NCBI GenBank assembly: GCA_027081695.1
Contig: JALWJI010000167.1
Coordinates: forward strand, 1 to 11,243
Reading direction: 5' to 3'
Source of the DNA: Acidilobaceae archaeon
Lineage (GTDB): Archaea > Thermoproteota > Thermoprotei_A > Sulfolobales > Acidilobaceae
Length of the DNA stretch: 11,243 bases
A program made the position numbers and the translations under genes. How positions within the stretch are numbered: position 1 is the stretch's first letter; each line of letters begins with the position of its first letter. Under the pieces are notes generated by a model. The model saw nothing but the letters and a program-made list of their open reading frames with translations, made no database searches and was not told the DNA's origin. Shown in pieces: positions 1 to 7,066 of the stretch.

Positions 1-185
1 AACTATCCCTCTCAGGACTAGAACTATCAAAATTCACAGGAAACACAACAATCGAGACGTCAGACTCCTACATAGTACCGGCTTACGTCGACAAAAACAT
101 AGTAGCATCCAGCTTATTCGCAGTACTCACAGCATACCTCCTACCCATATATTACGCTATTAAAAGATACATGAACAATACCTAG
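1..185 (+). CDS. 3' end of an unrecognised membrane protein
   Basis: The window opens inside this gene; codons begin at position 3 and run 60 residues to a TAG at 183-185. The visible tail has a polar stretch rich in Thr and Ser (one N-x-T sequon, NTT), then one hydrophobic segment reading NIVASSLFAVLTAYLLPIYY, then a basic end (AIKRYMNNT). That pattern fits an extracellular domain followed by a single C-terminal membrane anchor with the positive residues inside. Too little is present to assign a family. Codons are rich in C and A at third positions, as in other genes here, which supports real coding. Confidence 0.6.
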   Translation, partial: LSLSGLELSKFTGNTTIETSDSYIVPAYVDKNIVASSLFAVLTAYLLPIYYAIKRYMNNT

Positions 186-264
186 AAAACTAGTCCCAAC
201 AAGAATACGGCTACCATGATAATCCAAAGAATCCATCATAGTGTTCTCCTAACAAAACACTCCC

Positions 265-272
265 TTATATAG
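265..272 (+). promoter_or_regulatory. TATA box for the GC-rich RNA candidate
   Basis: TTATATAG lies with its centre about 25 nt before the first G of the GC-rich island at 292. That is the usual spacing between an archaeal TATA box and its transcription start. No protein start lies at a matching distance, so the best target is the island itself, read on the plus strand. Confidence 0.45.
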
Positions 273-290
273 ATCCGAATATTAGAGAGA

Positions 291-355
291 TGGCCCGACG
301 GAACCCCGTCTCATCCCTCCCCCGGTCCCGGGAGCGTCGACGGGGAGAGGCCCCC
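291..355 (+). ncRNA. Candidate structured non-coding RNA, GC-rich island
   Basis: A roughly 65-nt block almost entirely of G and C sits in an AT-rich spacer; in hyperthermophiles with modest genomic GC such islands are a known mark of structured RNA genes. Perfect pairings visible: GGCC 292-295 with GGCC 349-352; CCCCGTC 304-310 with GACGGGG 339-345; and inside these CTCCC 317-321 with GGGAG 330-334 around an 8-nt loop. A rival hairpin, GACGG 297-301 with CCGTC 306-310, would compete with the 7-bp stem, so a switch between folds is possible. A TATA box is well placed upstream, and T-rich sequence (355-372) follows as a possible terminator. It has no tRNA layout and no box C/D motifs. A class cannot be assigned, and the plus strand is inferred from the promoter. 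Confidence 0.5.
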
Positions 356-430
356 TTTATCTATTATATTTTCCATCTATCAGAAGAAAATAAGCATTAA
401 AACAACTCAAGGATCACCCATTTATTAATC

Positions 431-452
431 TTACTATACATGTATATAGTAA
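431..452. promoter_or_regulatory. Operator-like dyad overlapping a TATA box
   Basis: TTACTATA (431-438) and TATAGTAA (445-452) form perfect 8-bp inverted arms around a 6-nt spacer, 22 bp in all, the size of a typical dimeric regulator site. The sequence TATATAG (443-449) within it could be the TATA box of the gene starting at 517, giving a start of transcription near 472. A protein bound here would block TBP access, so repression is the simplest guess. Part of the symmetry could come from AT-rich promoter sequence alone. Confidence 0.45.
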
Positions 453-473
453 ATAGAAAGAAATATCTTCTGG

Positions 474-499
474 TAAATCATACAATTAAATCATACAAT
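474..499 (+). repeat. Perfect 13-bp tandem repeat in the leader of the surface-protein gene
   Basis: TAAATCATACAAT occurs twice, head to tail with no mismatch (474-486 and 487-499). It lies between the dyad and the ribosome binding site, so it is probably in the 5' leader of the mRNA if transcription starts near 472. It may be a regulator or RNA-protein site, or a recent slippage duplication. Confidence 0.8.
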
Positions 500-504
500 A
501 TTTA

Positions 505-512
505 GGGTGATC
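505..512 (+). promoter_or_regulatory. Ribosome binding site fixing a TTG start
   Basis: GGGTGATC matches the 3' end of crenarchaeal 16S rRNA (anti-SD GATCACC) and ends 4 nt before TTG 517. There is no comparable site before any later in-frame ATG, so TTG is taken as the start. Confidence 0.65.
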
Positions 513-516
513 CTAT

Positions 517-1818
517 TTGTTATCTATATATAATGTCTTTCGCTTTTCATTAATATTTTTACTAGTATCGGGTATGTTTGTTTTATTATTAACAATCTCT
601 AGTACTATAAACCTTAAATCCTACTTTGATAATCTGAACTATCACAATCCTGTATATACTAATACCGGTAGGTTACCTTCCGAGAAAATTATATGGAGAG
701 ACTATAATTGCGATGGTATTCTGTTAGAAGCTAACGTACATGGTGATCCGGGGCCAGAAAATTTAGCGTTAGTTACCGTAAAATCGTTTATATTGAATTC
801 GTATCCTGATTTATGGCCGCTGATTGAATCTAATATTACCGTGGCTAGATATGATAGTTCTGTAATGGATCTATTCGGGCTAAATGTATATGAGGTATCC
901 TCGAGGCTGAGCTATGTTTATCCCGAGGAGCCTAATATAACGATAATGGTTGATTTATCATTTTATGTTGACGTGCATGGAGAATCCGGGGATATTGTGT
1001 CTCTTAGTTTGACTACAGGTAATTATTATAATTCGTCGGTACTAGACAGTCTGGTCGAGAAATATGCTAAGAACGTTAGCAATATACTCTCTAGTACTAA
1101 ACAGTGGGTTGCTGAGGAGAAGCTAAGCGGTATCAATAACCTGTATACTAGTGTTATGGAAGATATTAACACTTCACTATGGCTACTGGAGTCACATGGC
1201 CTAGACTACGAGAAACACTTGTTTAGCGATCCTACTTCGGAAGTAGTTAATGTTGAATATGTCGCGTATAAGAATATTAGTGGTGTAAAATGGTATCTTT
1301 ACGCTGGGAGCCTTGATAGATTAAACCCTACATTATACCCGGTTAGGATATACCTCGTATATGATCCAGGCAACGGTATACTTATCTATGATAATTATAT
1401 CAAGGCACTTGTAAAGAAGCATGCTAACATCATAGAACAATACGACTTTACCCCTGCTATCTCCCTAGATAAGGCCCAAGATATAGCAGTTGATAATATA
1501 GATGACTCGAACCAAATCCATTTAAACAAGCTTGTACCGGTCCTCATAATACAAGAGGATAAAAGTCTAAGACCATATTATTATCTTGAATACATTAGCT
1601 CCTCGGATACTATAGGTTACCGGGTATTTGTAGACGCGATAGATGGCTCCGTTGAGGTGTATAAGGGATACTTGGCTGACTCTAATAGTTCCATTCCTGA
1701 TACTGATCTAAATAATCTACTAGGTTATAGTATGCCTCTAGGCCTCATGGCTGGATTCGCGACAATTATAGTTGTTTCAGTAGCGTTCATATTAGTAAAA
1801 CGATACCGTCTCCATTAA
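517..1818 (+). CDS. Doubly membrane-anchored surface protein with PepSY-like C-terminal region
   Basis: 433 residues from a TTG start backed by a strong SD. Residues 8-27 form an N-terminal membrane segment or uncleaved signal anchor; residues 405-427 form a second one, followed by a basic tail (VKRYRLH). The roughly 375 residues between should lie outside the cell. They carry seven N-x-S/T sequons (N106, N140, N172, N186, N218, N253, N390), consistent with a glycosylated archaeal surface protein. Residues about 315-385 (SLDKAQDIAVDNI, then YYLEYI, then GYRVFVDAIDGSVEVYKG) resemble the PepSY/YpeB fold: a short helix, paired strands and the closing VDA-x-dG-x-V strand. Only one cysteine (C65) is present. 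The gene is AT-rich with many T- and A-ending codons, unlike rtcB or argS. It is convergent with the transporter gene, with 27 nt between the stops. Function unknown; the PepSY assignment is from pattern only. Confidence 0.75.
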   Translation: MLSIYNVFRFSLIFLLVSGMFVLLLTISSTINLKSYFDNLNYHNPVYTNTGRLPSEKIIWRDYNCDGILLEANVHGDPGPENLALVTVKSFILNSYPDLWPLIESNITVARYDSSVMDLFGLNVYEVSSRLSYVYPEEPNITIMVDLSFYVDVHGESGDIVSLSLTTGNYYNSSVLDSLVEKYAKNVSNILSSTKQWVAEEKLSGINNLYTSVMEDINTSLWLLESHGLDYEKHLFSDPTSEVVNVEYVAYKNISGVKWYLYAGSLDRLNPTLYPVRIYLVYDPGNGILIYDNYIKALVKKHANIIEQYDFTPAISLDKAQDIAVDNIDDSNQIHLNKLVPVLIIQEDKSLRPYYYLEYISSSDTIGYRVFVDAIDGSVEVYKGYLADSNSSIPDTDLNNLLGYSMPLGLMAGFATIIVVSVAFILVKRYRLH

Positions 1819-1845
1819 CATTGTTTTCTGGATCTAGTCAGTGTT

Positions 1846-3010
1846 CTACGCTAGCATGATTGAATAAATTATTACTAGCCATGGTATTGTGGTCATGTCT
1901 ACTAGCGACGTTATTAGTGGTATGACTATGTTGTCGGGGTCTAGTCCTATTCTCTGAGATGACCATATTAGGACTAGTACGATTAGTGAGAGTGCTAATA
2001 GCATTGTTGTCCATAGGAGGAATGTTGTTTTGAGTATGAATATGTATGTTGCTTGGAGCCCTGCTATTCCTAGAGCTAGGTATCCTATGGTCGAGAGGGT
2101 TATCATAGCGGGGATACTTCCTAGGTAGGTTTCTGCTATTATTCTTGGTGTTTTCTTGAGGCTTTCCTCGAATCCCTCTATGTGGAGTATTGTCGATGCT
2201 CTCGACGCGTATATTGATATGCTTGCTCCTATGTCCTCCATTAGGCTTGGAACCATGTGGAGCACTCCTATCGCTGCTAGTAGGGTGCTGTAGCCGGCGA
2301 AGAACCCTCCTGTGACGCTCTCTATTAGTCCAACAAGGAGAAGAGCTAGTAGGCCCTCTACGATTACTCTTCTATGGTTCCTATTAGTGTAGGCGAGTGC
2401 TATCATCACTGCTAGTGTTGCGTAGACTAGGAGGAGTGTTAGGAAAGTGTCAACCCCCCGGTTAACACCAATAAAATAAGATACTATAACCAGTGCCGGA
2501 ACAGTTGTTATATCACCCAACACCGTTAGGAGAGGAGCCATATAGTTATCAGGGTTAAGCCCAAGCCTAAAACCCGCAACAGCCAGAAGACCAGTTACCG
2601 GGAGGAGAACAAGCAATGCGAGAAGAGCTGAAAAACCAGCCGCCGACGCAGTCGTAAAAACCGAGTAGCCAGCAATCAATCCCACTATTATTCCCGCATA
2701 GACACTACTCGATAAACCCAAGCACCGTAGTACGTGCGGACTCCCGGTACAATATCTCCTTAACCTTGGGCCTGAGCTGGCCAAGATAGAGGCTAGTCGT
2801 GACACGGCTAGCCATACTAGTCGCTATACTCCCGCGGAGCGCTGCGAGACTAGGTATCAGCGCTAGAAGATATGGCTTATCGAGGAGTAATGTCGCGAAT
2901 ACGCTCATGAAGAAAATGTTTAGGGCATCCCCCATATTTGCTCCTAGCAAGCCCCACGCTATCTCTGACACGTGCTTAGCAGACTTCTTCAGCTCCGGGA
3001 CTATGTTCAA
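1846..3010 (-). pseudogene. MgtE/SLC41-type divalent cation transporter, split by a one-base frameshift
   Basis: The first frame runs from a TTG at 3010-3008 (GGTG about 10 nt upstream) for 101 codons and stops in a TAG just after the reading ...TTVLGFIE. The next frame picks up at about 2715 as LSSSVYAGIIVG and runs to 1846. Dropping one base in the GGGTTTA tract (2713-2719) joins them into about 387 residues, the expected size. The joined protein holds two MgtE integral-membrane repeats: GANMGD and PSLAALRG-(I)-A..ASR in repeat 1, and the paired signature GLNPDNYMAPLLTVLGD and GLDPDNIVIPLITSLVD, whose acidic residues line the Mg2+ path in this family. No CBS or N domain is seen, as in SLC41-like archaeal members. 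It starts 17 nt after argS and is probably cotranscribed. The break may be a true mutation, a sequencing error in a homopolymer, or (least likely) programmed frameshifting. Confidence 0.85.
2713..2719 (-). other. Frameshift site in the MgtE-type transporter
   Basis: On the coding strand the run GGGTTTA carries one base too many for the family reading V-L-G-L-S-S-S-V. Removing one G or T restores a single frame through the gene. Adjacent G3 and T3 runs are typical places for a one-base indel. Confidence 0.75.
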
Positions 3011-3027
3011 TGCTGGTCTACACCACT

Positions 3028-4983
3028 CTACATCCTCTCCAGCACCGGGATGCCTAGTAGCTCGAGCCCAGAGCCCAACACGTTTCTAACGAGCTCTACG
3101 AGGAGGGCCTTACATTCCCGCGCCCCGGGATCTGGCTCTCTTATAACTGTGTCTTTCTGGTACCAGCTATTGAACATGTCGGCTAGCCTCAGTAGATAGA
3201 CTGCGAGCTGCTCGGGAGCCAAGTCGTCGGCAGCCTTCGCGGCTGTGAGCGGGAATCGGAGTGCTTCGATCAGGAGCCGTCTTCTGTCTGGATCGTTGCA
3301 TGACTCAGGGCTTATAGCCTCGTAGTCTATTGGACCGTGTTTTCTGAGTATGCTTGAAGCCCTTGCATACGTGTATTGGAGGTAGGGACCGCTGTTCTCT
3401 GAGAGGTCTAGGGCTTTCTCAACGCTGAATACTATGGGTTTCGGTGCGCTTGTCTGTATCATTTTAAATCTTATTGCACCGATCGCGATCTTTTCTGCTG
3501 TATCGTCTATCCATTCATCTGATTTATCGGAGTTCCTCTTTTTGACCTCTATCCAGGCTGTTGCCTTGAGCTCTTCTAGTATATTGTCTAGTGTTACGAT
3601 CCTGCCCCGTCTACTGCTGAGTTTCTTGCCGGGCAATGTTACAAGCTCGTAATCATAATGTACTAGGTTAACCGCTTCCCTCACATAGCCTATAGCGGCG
3701 AGGGCTAGTCTGAGCTGTAGCTGGGCCAGCCTCTGGTCCGCTCCTATAACATTGTAGACCTTGTCGGCGTTCCATGCCTCGAACTTGTAGATCGTATATG
3801 CCATGTCCCTCGTAGTGTAGAGCGTGGTTCCATCACTCCTCCTCAGGATCAGGGGAGGTATCTCGAAGCCCCTAGGCAACTTGAAGTGTTTCCTCAGTTC
3901 GGGGTCCCTCGATAAGACCTCCTTTACAAACCTAGGTATATCTATGGCCTCAGCTCCCTTATACCACGTGAAGTACTTTGACTTCTTAGCCTCCTCTATG
4001 AGCCGTCCTACCCTGCTACTCCATACAAGATCACTTTCCCAATCCCAGGCGTCGAACGATACATTCATCCTGTCGAGCGTTGCTTGTATTCCTGCTAGCG
4101 CTGTCTCGGCCACGCGTCTCACGAGGCTCTTCTCCGGCTCTTCTCCACGCTCATACCTCACCATTAGCTCTGAGATTTCTTTCTCTGGATCCTCTACTCT
4201 CCCTATATGTTCTAGGAGCCTGTCAAAGTATTCGCGTGGACCTTTCTCCTCTAGATCTTTTAAGACCAGGAGGAGATCGTCTAGTTTATCTCTTAGAGAA
4301 TTGTCCCCGCTCTCTTCGATCTCCTTCTTCAGCATTTTCACGTCTACTAATGTGTGTGTTACTGCGTAGATCCATCCTATGAATTCATCCGGCTTTATGC
4401 CCCTCTTCTCGGCCTCCTCTAGGGGGTCTATGCCGAGGATCCTTACACCGTAGGCGGCGACTGCTACTTGTTTTCCTACGTCGTCTACATAGAACCTTGT
4501 ATTCACGTGGTGGCCTCTCGCCCTTAGGAGCCTGGAGAGGGTATCGCCTATCGTTGCGTTCCTTGCATGGCCCATGTGCATTGGATGTATTGGGTTGGCA
4601 CTGGTGTGCTCGACGACTAGTCTTTGGGGATTCTCTGTCTTAGGCAGTTCTAGCCTTTGATACTCTTTCAGCATGTTGGCTACGTGCTTGATTGCTCTCT
4701 CGGCAAGTATCTTTATGTTGATGTAGGCTCCTGCCCTGGACACTTCTGCATAGTCTATTCCTTCTTCCTCTAGCTTGTCGGTGATCGCCTGGATTAACTC
4801 GTCAACCGTAGCTACTCCTCGTTTCTCGTATCGAACGGCGGGGAAGCTTAGATCTCCTAGTTCTTCTCTGGGAGGCTTTCCTATTAGGTAGAATATCTTC
4901 TGTTTGTCTTCTCCCACCTTCTCTGCTATCGCGCTTGTAACGGCCTCAACCAGTCTTGTATAAGGATCCTTTGCCATCGCCAA
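3028..4983 (-). CDS. argS: Arginyl-tRNA synthetase
   Basis: Class I aminoacyl-tRNA synthetase that attaches arginine to tRNA-Arg in the cytoplasm. From the chosen start it is 651 residues, within the usual range. Residues about 7-100 form the N-terminal Add-1 (tRNA D-loop recognition) domain. The HIGH motif is HMGH at 136-139 after EHTSANPIHP; the KMSKS counterpart is KLSSRRG at 454-460. The DALR anticodon-binding domain begins near LSENSGPYLQYTYARASSI (about 528-546). The open frame extends to 5064, but I choose TTG at 4983-4981: it has GGTGA (4991-4995, plus-strand TCACC) at 7-nt spacing, and the extra 27 residues upstream match no family sequence and overlap the promoter. ATG at 4977 is the other candidate. 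It leads an operon with the cation transporter and diverges from rtcB. Confidence 0.95.
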   Translation of the reverse strand: MAMAKDPYTRLVEAVTSAIAEKVGEDKQKIFYLIGKPPREELGDLSFPAVRYEKRGVATVDELIQAITDKLEEEGIDYAEVSRAGAYINIKILAERAIKHVANMLKEYQRLELPKTENPQRLVVEHTSANPIHPMHMGHARNATIGDTLSRLLRARGHHVNTRFYVDDVGKQVAVAAYGVRILGIDPLEEAEKRGIKPDEFIGWIYAVTHTLVDVKMLKKEIEESGDNSLRDKLDDLLLVLKDLEEKGPREYFDRLLEHIGRVEDPEKEISELMVRYERGEEPEKSLVRRVAETALAGIQATLDRMNVSFDAWDWESDLVWSSRVGRLIEEAKKSKYFTWYKGAEAIDIPRFVKEVLSRDPELRKHFKLPRGFEIPPLILRRSDGTTLYTTRDMAYTIYKFEAWNADKVYNVIGADQRLAQLQLRLALAAIGYVREAVNLVHYDYELVTLPGKKLSSRRGRIVTLDNILEELKATAWIEVKKRNSDKSDEWIDDTAEKIAIGAIRFKMIQTSAPKPIVFSVEKALDLSENSGPYLQYTYARASSILRKHGPIDYEAISPESCNDPDRRRLLIEALRFPLTAAKAADDLAPEQLAVYLLRLADMFNSWYQKDTVIREPDPGARECKALLVELVRNVLGSGLELLGIPVLERM

Positions 4984-5034
4984 TTCAGTGTCACCGTTAT
5001 ACTGCTTGAACCCATCAAGCATGAATGCATCGTG

Positions 5035-5046
5035 ATTAATATTATT
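5035..5046 (-). promoter_or_regulatory. Possible argS promoter
   Basis: On the minus strand ATAATATTAATC is a reasonable TATA element. With the usual spacing transcription would start near 5014, leaving a leader of about 30 nt that contains the GGTGA site before TTG 4983. This supports the shorter argS start. The match is loose. Confidence 0.35.
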
Positions 5047-5080
5047 GCTTACCCTCGGGGACACCCTGTCTATGCACTAT

Positions 5081-5089
5081 GTATAAATC
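5081..5089 (+). promoter_or_regulatory. rtcB TATA box
   Basis: GTATAAATC is a good archaeal TATA box. Transcription would begin near 5110, giving a short leader with GGTG at 5117-5120, 8 nt before ATG 5129. It lies back to back with the argS promoter. Confidence 0.55.
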
Positions 5090-5128
5090 TCCAACAATGA
5101 CTATTAGATAGAAAAGGGTGCAGGTATT

Positions 5129-6577
5129 ATGCCATCAATAGAGCTTAGAAGAGTAGACAAGTACATGTGGACCATACCTAAAGGAGCAAAACCATGCATG
5201 AGGGTGCCAAGCATAATCTATGCAGACGACTTCCTCATAGAGAAAATGAAACAAGACATGACCCTAGTCCAAGCCGCGAACGTAGCATGCCTCCACGGCA
5301 TCCAAAAATACAGCCTAGTCATGCCAGACGGACACCAAGGATACGGGTTCCCCATAGGCGGCGTAGCAGCAATGGCCATAGACGAGAACGGAGTAATAAG
5401 CCCAGGAGGAGTCGGCTACGACATCAACTGTGGAGTAAGACTAATACGTACTGATCTCACGATAAACGAGGTCAAACCAATAATAAAACAACTAGTCGAC
5501 GCACTATTCTACAACGTTCCAAGCGGCCTGGGAAGCACCGGAAAGGTAAGGCTTAGTGTAAATGAACTAGACAGGGTGCTTGAGGAAGGCGTACAATGGG
5601 CGGTGAGCAAGGGCTATGGATGGGCCGATGACCCAGAGTATCTAGAGGAGAGAGGTAGCTGGAGCCTCGCAGACGCATCAAAGGTAAGCCATAGAGCAAA
5701 GAGGCGCGGAAGCGCGCAGCTAGGCACTCTTGGCAGCGGAAACCACTTCCTCGAGGTACAGGTTGTCGACAAAGTATTCGACGAGAAGCTAGCCAAGGCA
5801 ATGGGCCTATTCGAGGGCCAGATAACAGTGATGATACACACTGGAAGCAGAGGACTCGGCCACCAGGTCGCAAGCGACTATCTCCAGATAATGGAGCGAG
5901 CCATGAGGAAATACGGGACCATACCACCAGACAGAGAGCTCGCAAGCGTACCATTCAACACTCCCGAAGCCCAAGACTACATCAAGGCAATGGCGGCAGC
6001 AGCAAACTTCGCGTGGACAAACAGACAACTAATCACACACTGGACAAGAGAAGCCTTCAAGAAAGTCCTAAAGAAAGACCCAGACCAGCTAGGAATGAGG
6101 ATAGTATACGACGTAGCACACAACATAGCCAAGCTAGAAGAACACATTGTAGACGGAAAACGCCGGAAACTAATAGTACACAGGAAAGGAGCAACAAGAG
6201 CGTTCCCACCAGGACACCCCGAGATACCAGCCGCCTACCGCGAAATAGGACAACCAGTACTAATCCCTGGAAGCATGGGAACAGCAAGCTACGTACTAGC
6301 AGGAACAACAGAGGGCTGGAAGAGCTGGTACACGGCGCCACACGGAGCAGGCAGATGGATGAGCAGAGCCGCCGCAAAAAGAACAAAACACTACAGCGAA
6401 GTACTCCGCGAGCTCCAAATAAAAGGCATCTACATCAGAGCAAGCAACAGAGCAACAGTAGTCGAAGAAATGCCAGAAGCATACAAAGACGTAGACAGAG
6501 TAGCCAAGGTCGCACACGAAGTAGGAATAGGAAAACTAGTAGCAAGACTCAGACCACTAGGCGTAACAAAAGGCTAA
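5129..6577 (+). CDS. rtcB: RNA-splicing ligase RtcB (tRNA-splicing ligase)
   Basis: GTP- and Mn2+-dependent ligase that joins 2',3'-cyclic phosphate (3'-phosphate) RNA ends to 5'-OH ends; in archaea it seals tRNA exon halves after intron cleavage and acts in RNA repair. 482 residues, full length, with no intein (inteins are known in some archaeal RtcB genes). Visible metal and active-site motifs: MPDGHQGYGFPIGG at 65-78, GVGYDINCGVR with D98 and C101, GSGNHFLE with H206, HTGSRGLGH with H237, YDVAHN with H331, and PHGAGR with H405, the His that is guanylylated. Start ATG has GGTG 8 nt upstream and a TATA box. The second half (from about 5960) is strikingly A/C-rich on the coding strand compared with 5540-5960. 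Confidence 0.97.
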   Translation: MPSIELRRVDKYMWTIPKGAKPCMRVPSIIYADDFLIEKMKQDMTLVQAANVACLHGIQKYSLVMPDGHQGYGFPIGGVAAMAIDENGVISPGGVGYDINCGVRLIRTDLTINEVKPIIKQLVDALFYNVPSGLGSTGKVRLSVNELDRVLEEGVQWAVSKGYGWADDPEYLEERGSWSLADASKVSHRAKRRGSAQLGTLGSGNHFLEVQVVDKVFDEKLAKAMGLFEGQITVMIHTGSRGLGHQVASDYLQIMERAMRKYGTIPPDRELASVPFNTPEAQDYIKAMAAAANFAWTNRQLITHWTREAFKKVLKKDPDQLGMRIVYDVAHNIAKLEEHIVDGKRRKLIVHRKGATRAFPPGHPEIPAAYREIGQPVLIPGSMGTASYVLAGTTEGWKSWYTAPHGAGRWMSRAAAKRTKHYSEVLRELQIKGIYIRASNRATVVEEMPEAYKDVDRVAKVAHEVGIGKLVARLRPLGVTKG

Positions 6578-6670
6578 ACTAGCAATACTTTCCAGCAAAC
6601 GCACAACTAATACTACATACCCTGTTTTACTAGAGATATGTCACAGCATCACACTATCTAGAATGATGCT

Positions 6671-6703
6671 AAGGATTTCTCTTTATCCTTAAACTGATTA
6701 AGG
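6671..6703. repeat. Two mutually exclusive hairpins downstream of rtcB
   Basis: AAGGAT (6671-6676) pairs with ATCCTT (6685-6690) around an 8-nt loop, while CCTTAA (6687-6692) pairs with TTAAGG (6698-6703) around ACTGA. The middle segment is shared, so only one stem can form at a time, the layout of an attenuator or RNA switch. It lies 94 nt past the rtcB stop, and no reader gene follows closely, so it may instead shape the 3' end of the rtcB mRNA or be chance. Confidence 0.4.
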
Positions 6704-7021
6704 TATATCCAGCAACAACTTGGCCCATAAAGAGGTAGTGGATTAATCTAAAAAATACAGATAATTATCATGTTTCTCCATGAAGTTAATTGGTTATACG
6801 TATATCATAGAACTTGTTAGGGAAATTAGAAAGTAATACTAAGAATTTTTCTCGGATATTACGAAGGAACTGACATCTAAGATACAATAAGACTATGTAT
6901 TAAATTCTTTAAAAATCCATTCAATTCCTATACAACACCTAATCCTCCTGCAGGTTGTTTTTAGATTCTCTTAAAGTCATAGGATCCCAGCCGAATTTAG
7001 TAGCAAAAACTATGCTTAGAG

Positions 7022-7032
7022 AATAAATTAAG
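7022..7032 (+). promoter_or_regulatory. Possible vapBC promoter
   Basis: AATAAATTAAG is a plausible TATA element whose expected start near 7052 would leave a 15-nt leader containing GGTGA (7058-7062) before ATG 7067. Low specificity in AT-rich sequence. Confidence 0.3.
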
Positions 7033-7066
7033 AATCTCGAAAACATTAATAAATCATGGTGAAAAA

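Larger units (their letters stand above)
6578..7066. other. 489-nt AT-rich spacer between rtcB and vapBC
   Basis: All frames are full of stops and I find no supported gene. Content noted: two overlapping hairpins at 6671-6703, and short open stretches without good start signals, among them an 18-codon plus-strand frame at about 6780 and a 35-codon minus-strand frame (7046-6939) with no SD. These could be decayed gene remnants, for instance of older toxin-antitoxin genes, but the evidence is weak. Confidence 0.5.

Noticed and set aside
181..240. Short minus-strand hydrophobic peptide frame near the end of the first gene
   Set aside because: Only about 11-17 residues, with a stop just upstream and no usable start signal; overlaps the plus-strand coding end.
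2705..2805. Programmed frameshifting in the transporter gene
   Set aside because: No stimulatory structure or known slippery context is evident, and a homopolymer indel is a simpler reading.
4984..5064. N-terminal extension of argS to the upstream ATG
   Set aside because: The extra 27 residues match no part of the family, and a good SD supports TTG 4983 with a TATA element lying inside the extension.
6013..6582. A second plus-strand open frame inside the 3' half of rtcB
   Set aside because: The product is a low-complexity Arg/Thr/Ser/Asn string caused by the A/C-rich coding strand of rtcB; no start signal.
6663..6697. Possible box C/D guide RNA (ATGATGC then CTGA)
   Set aside because: The C box has a mismatch, no internal C' and D' boxes are present, and the 24-nt spacing does not fit archaeal C/D RNAs; the hairpins explain the region better.
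6939..7046. Minus-strand 35-codon open frame before vapB
   Set aside because: No SD, no recognisable product, and it overlaps the vapBC promoter.
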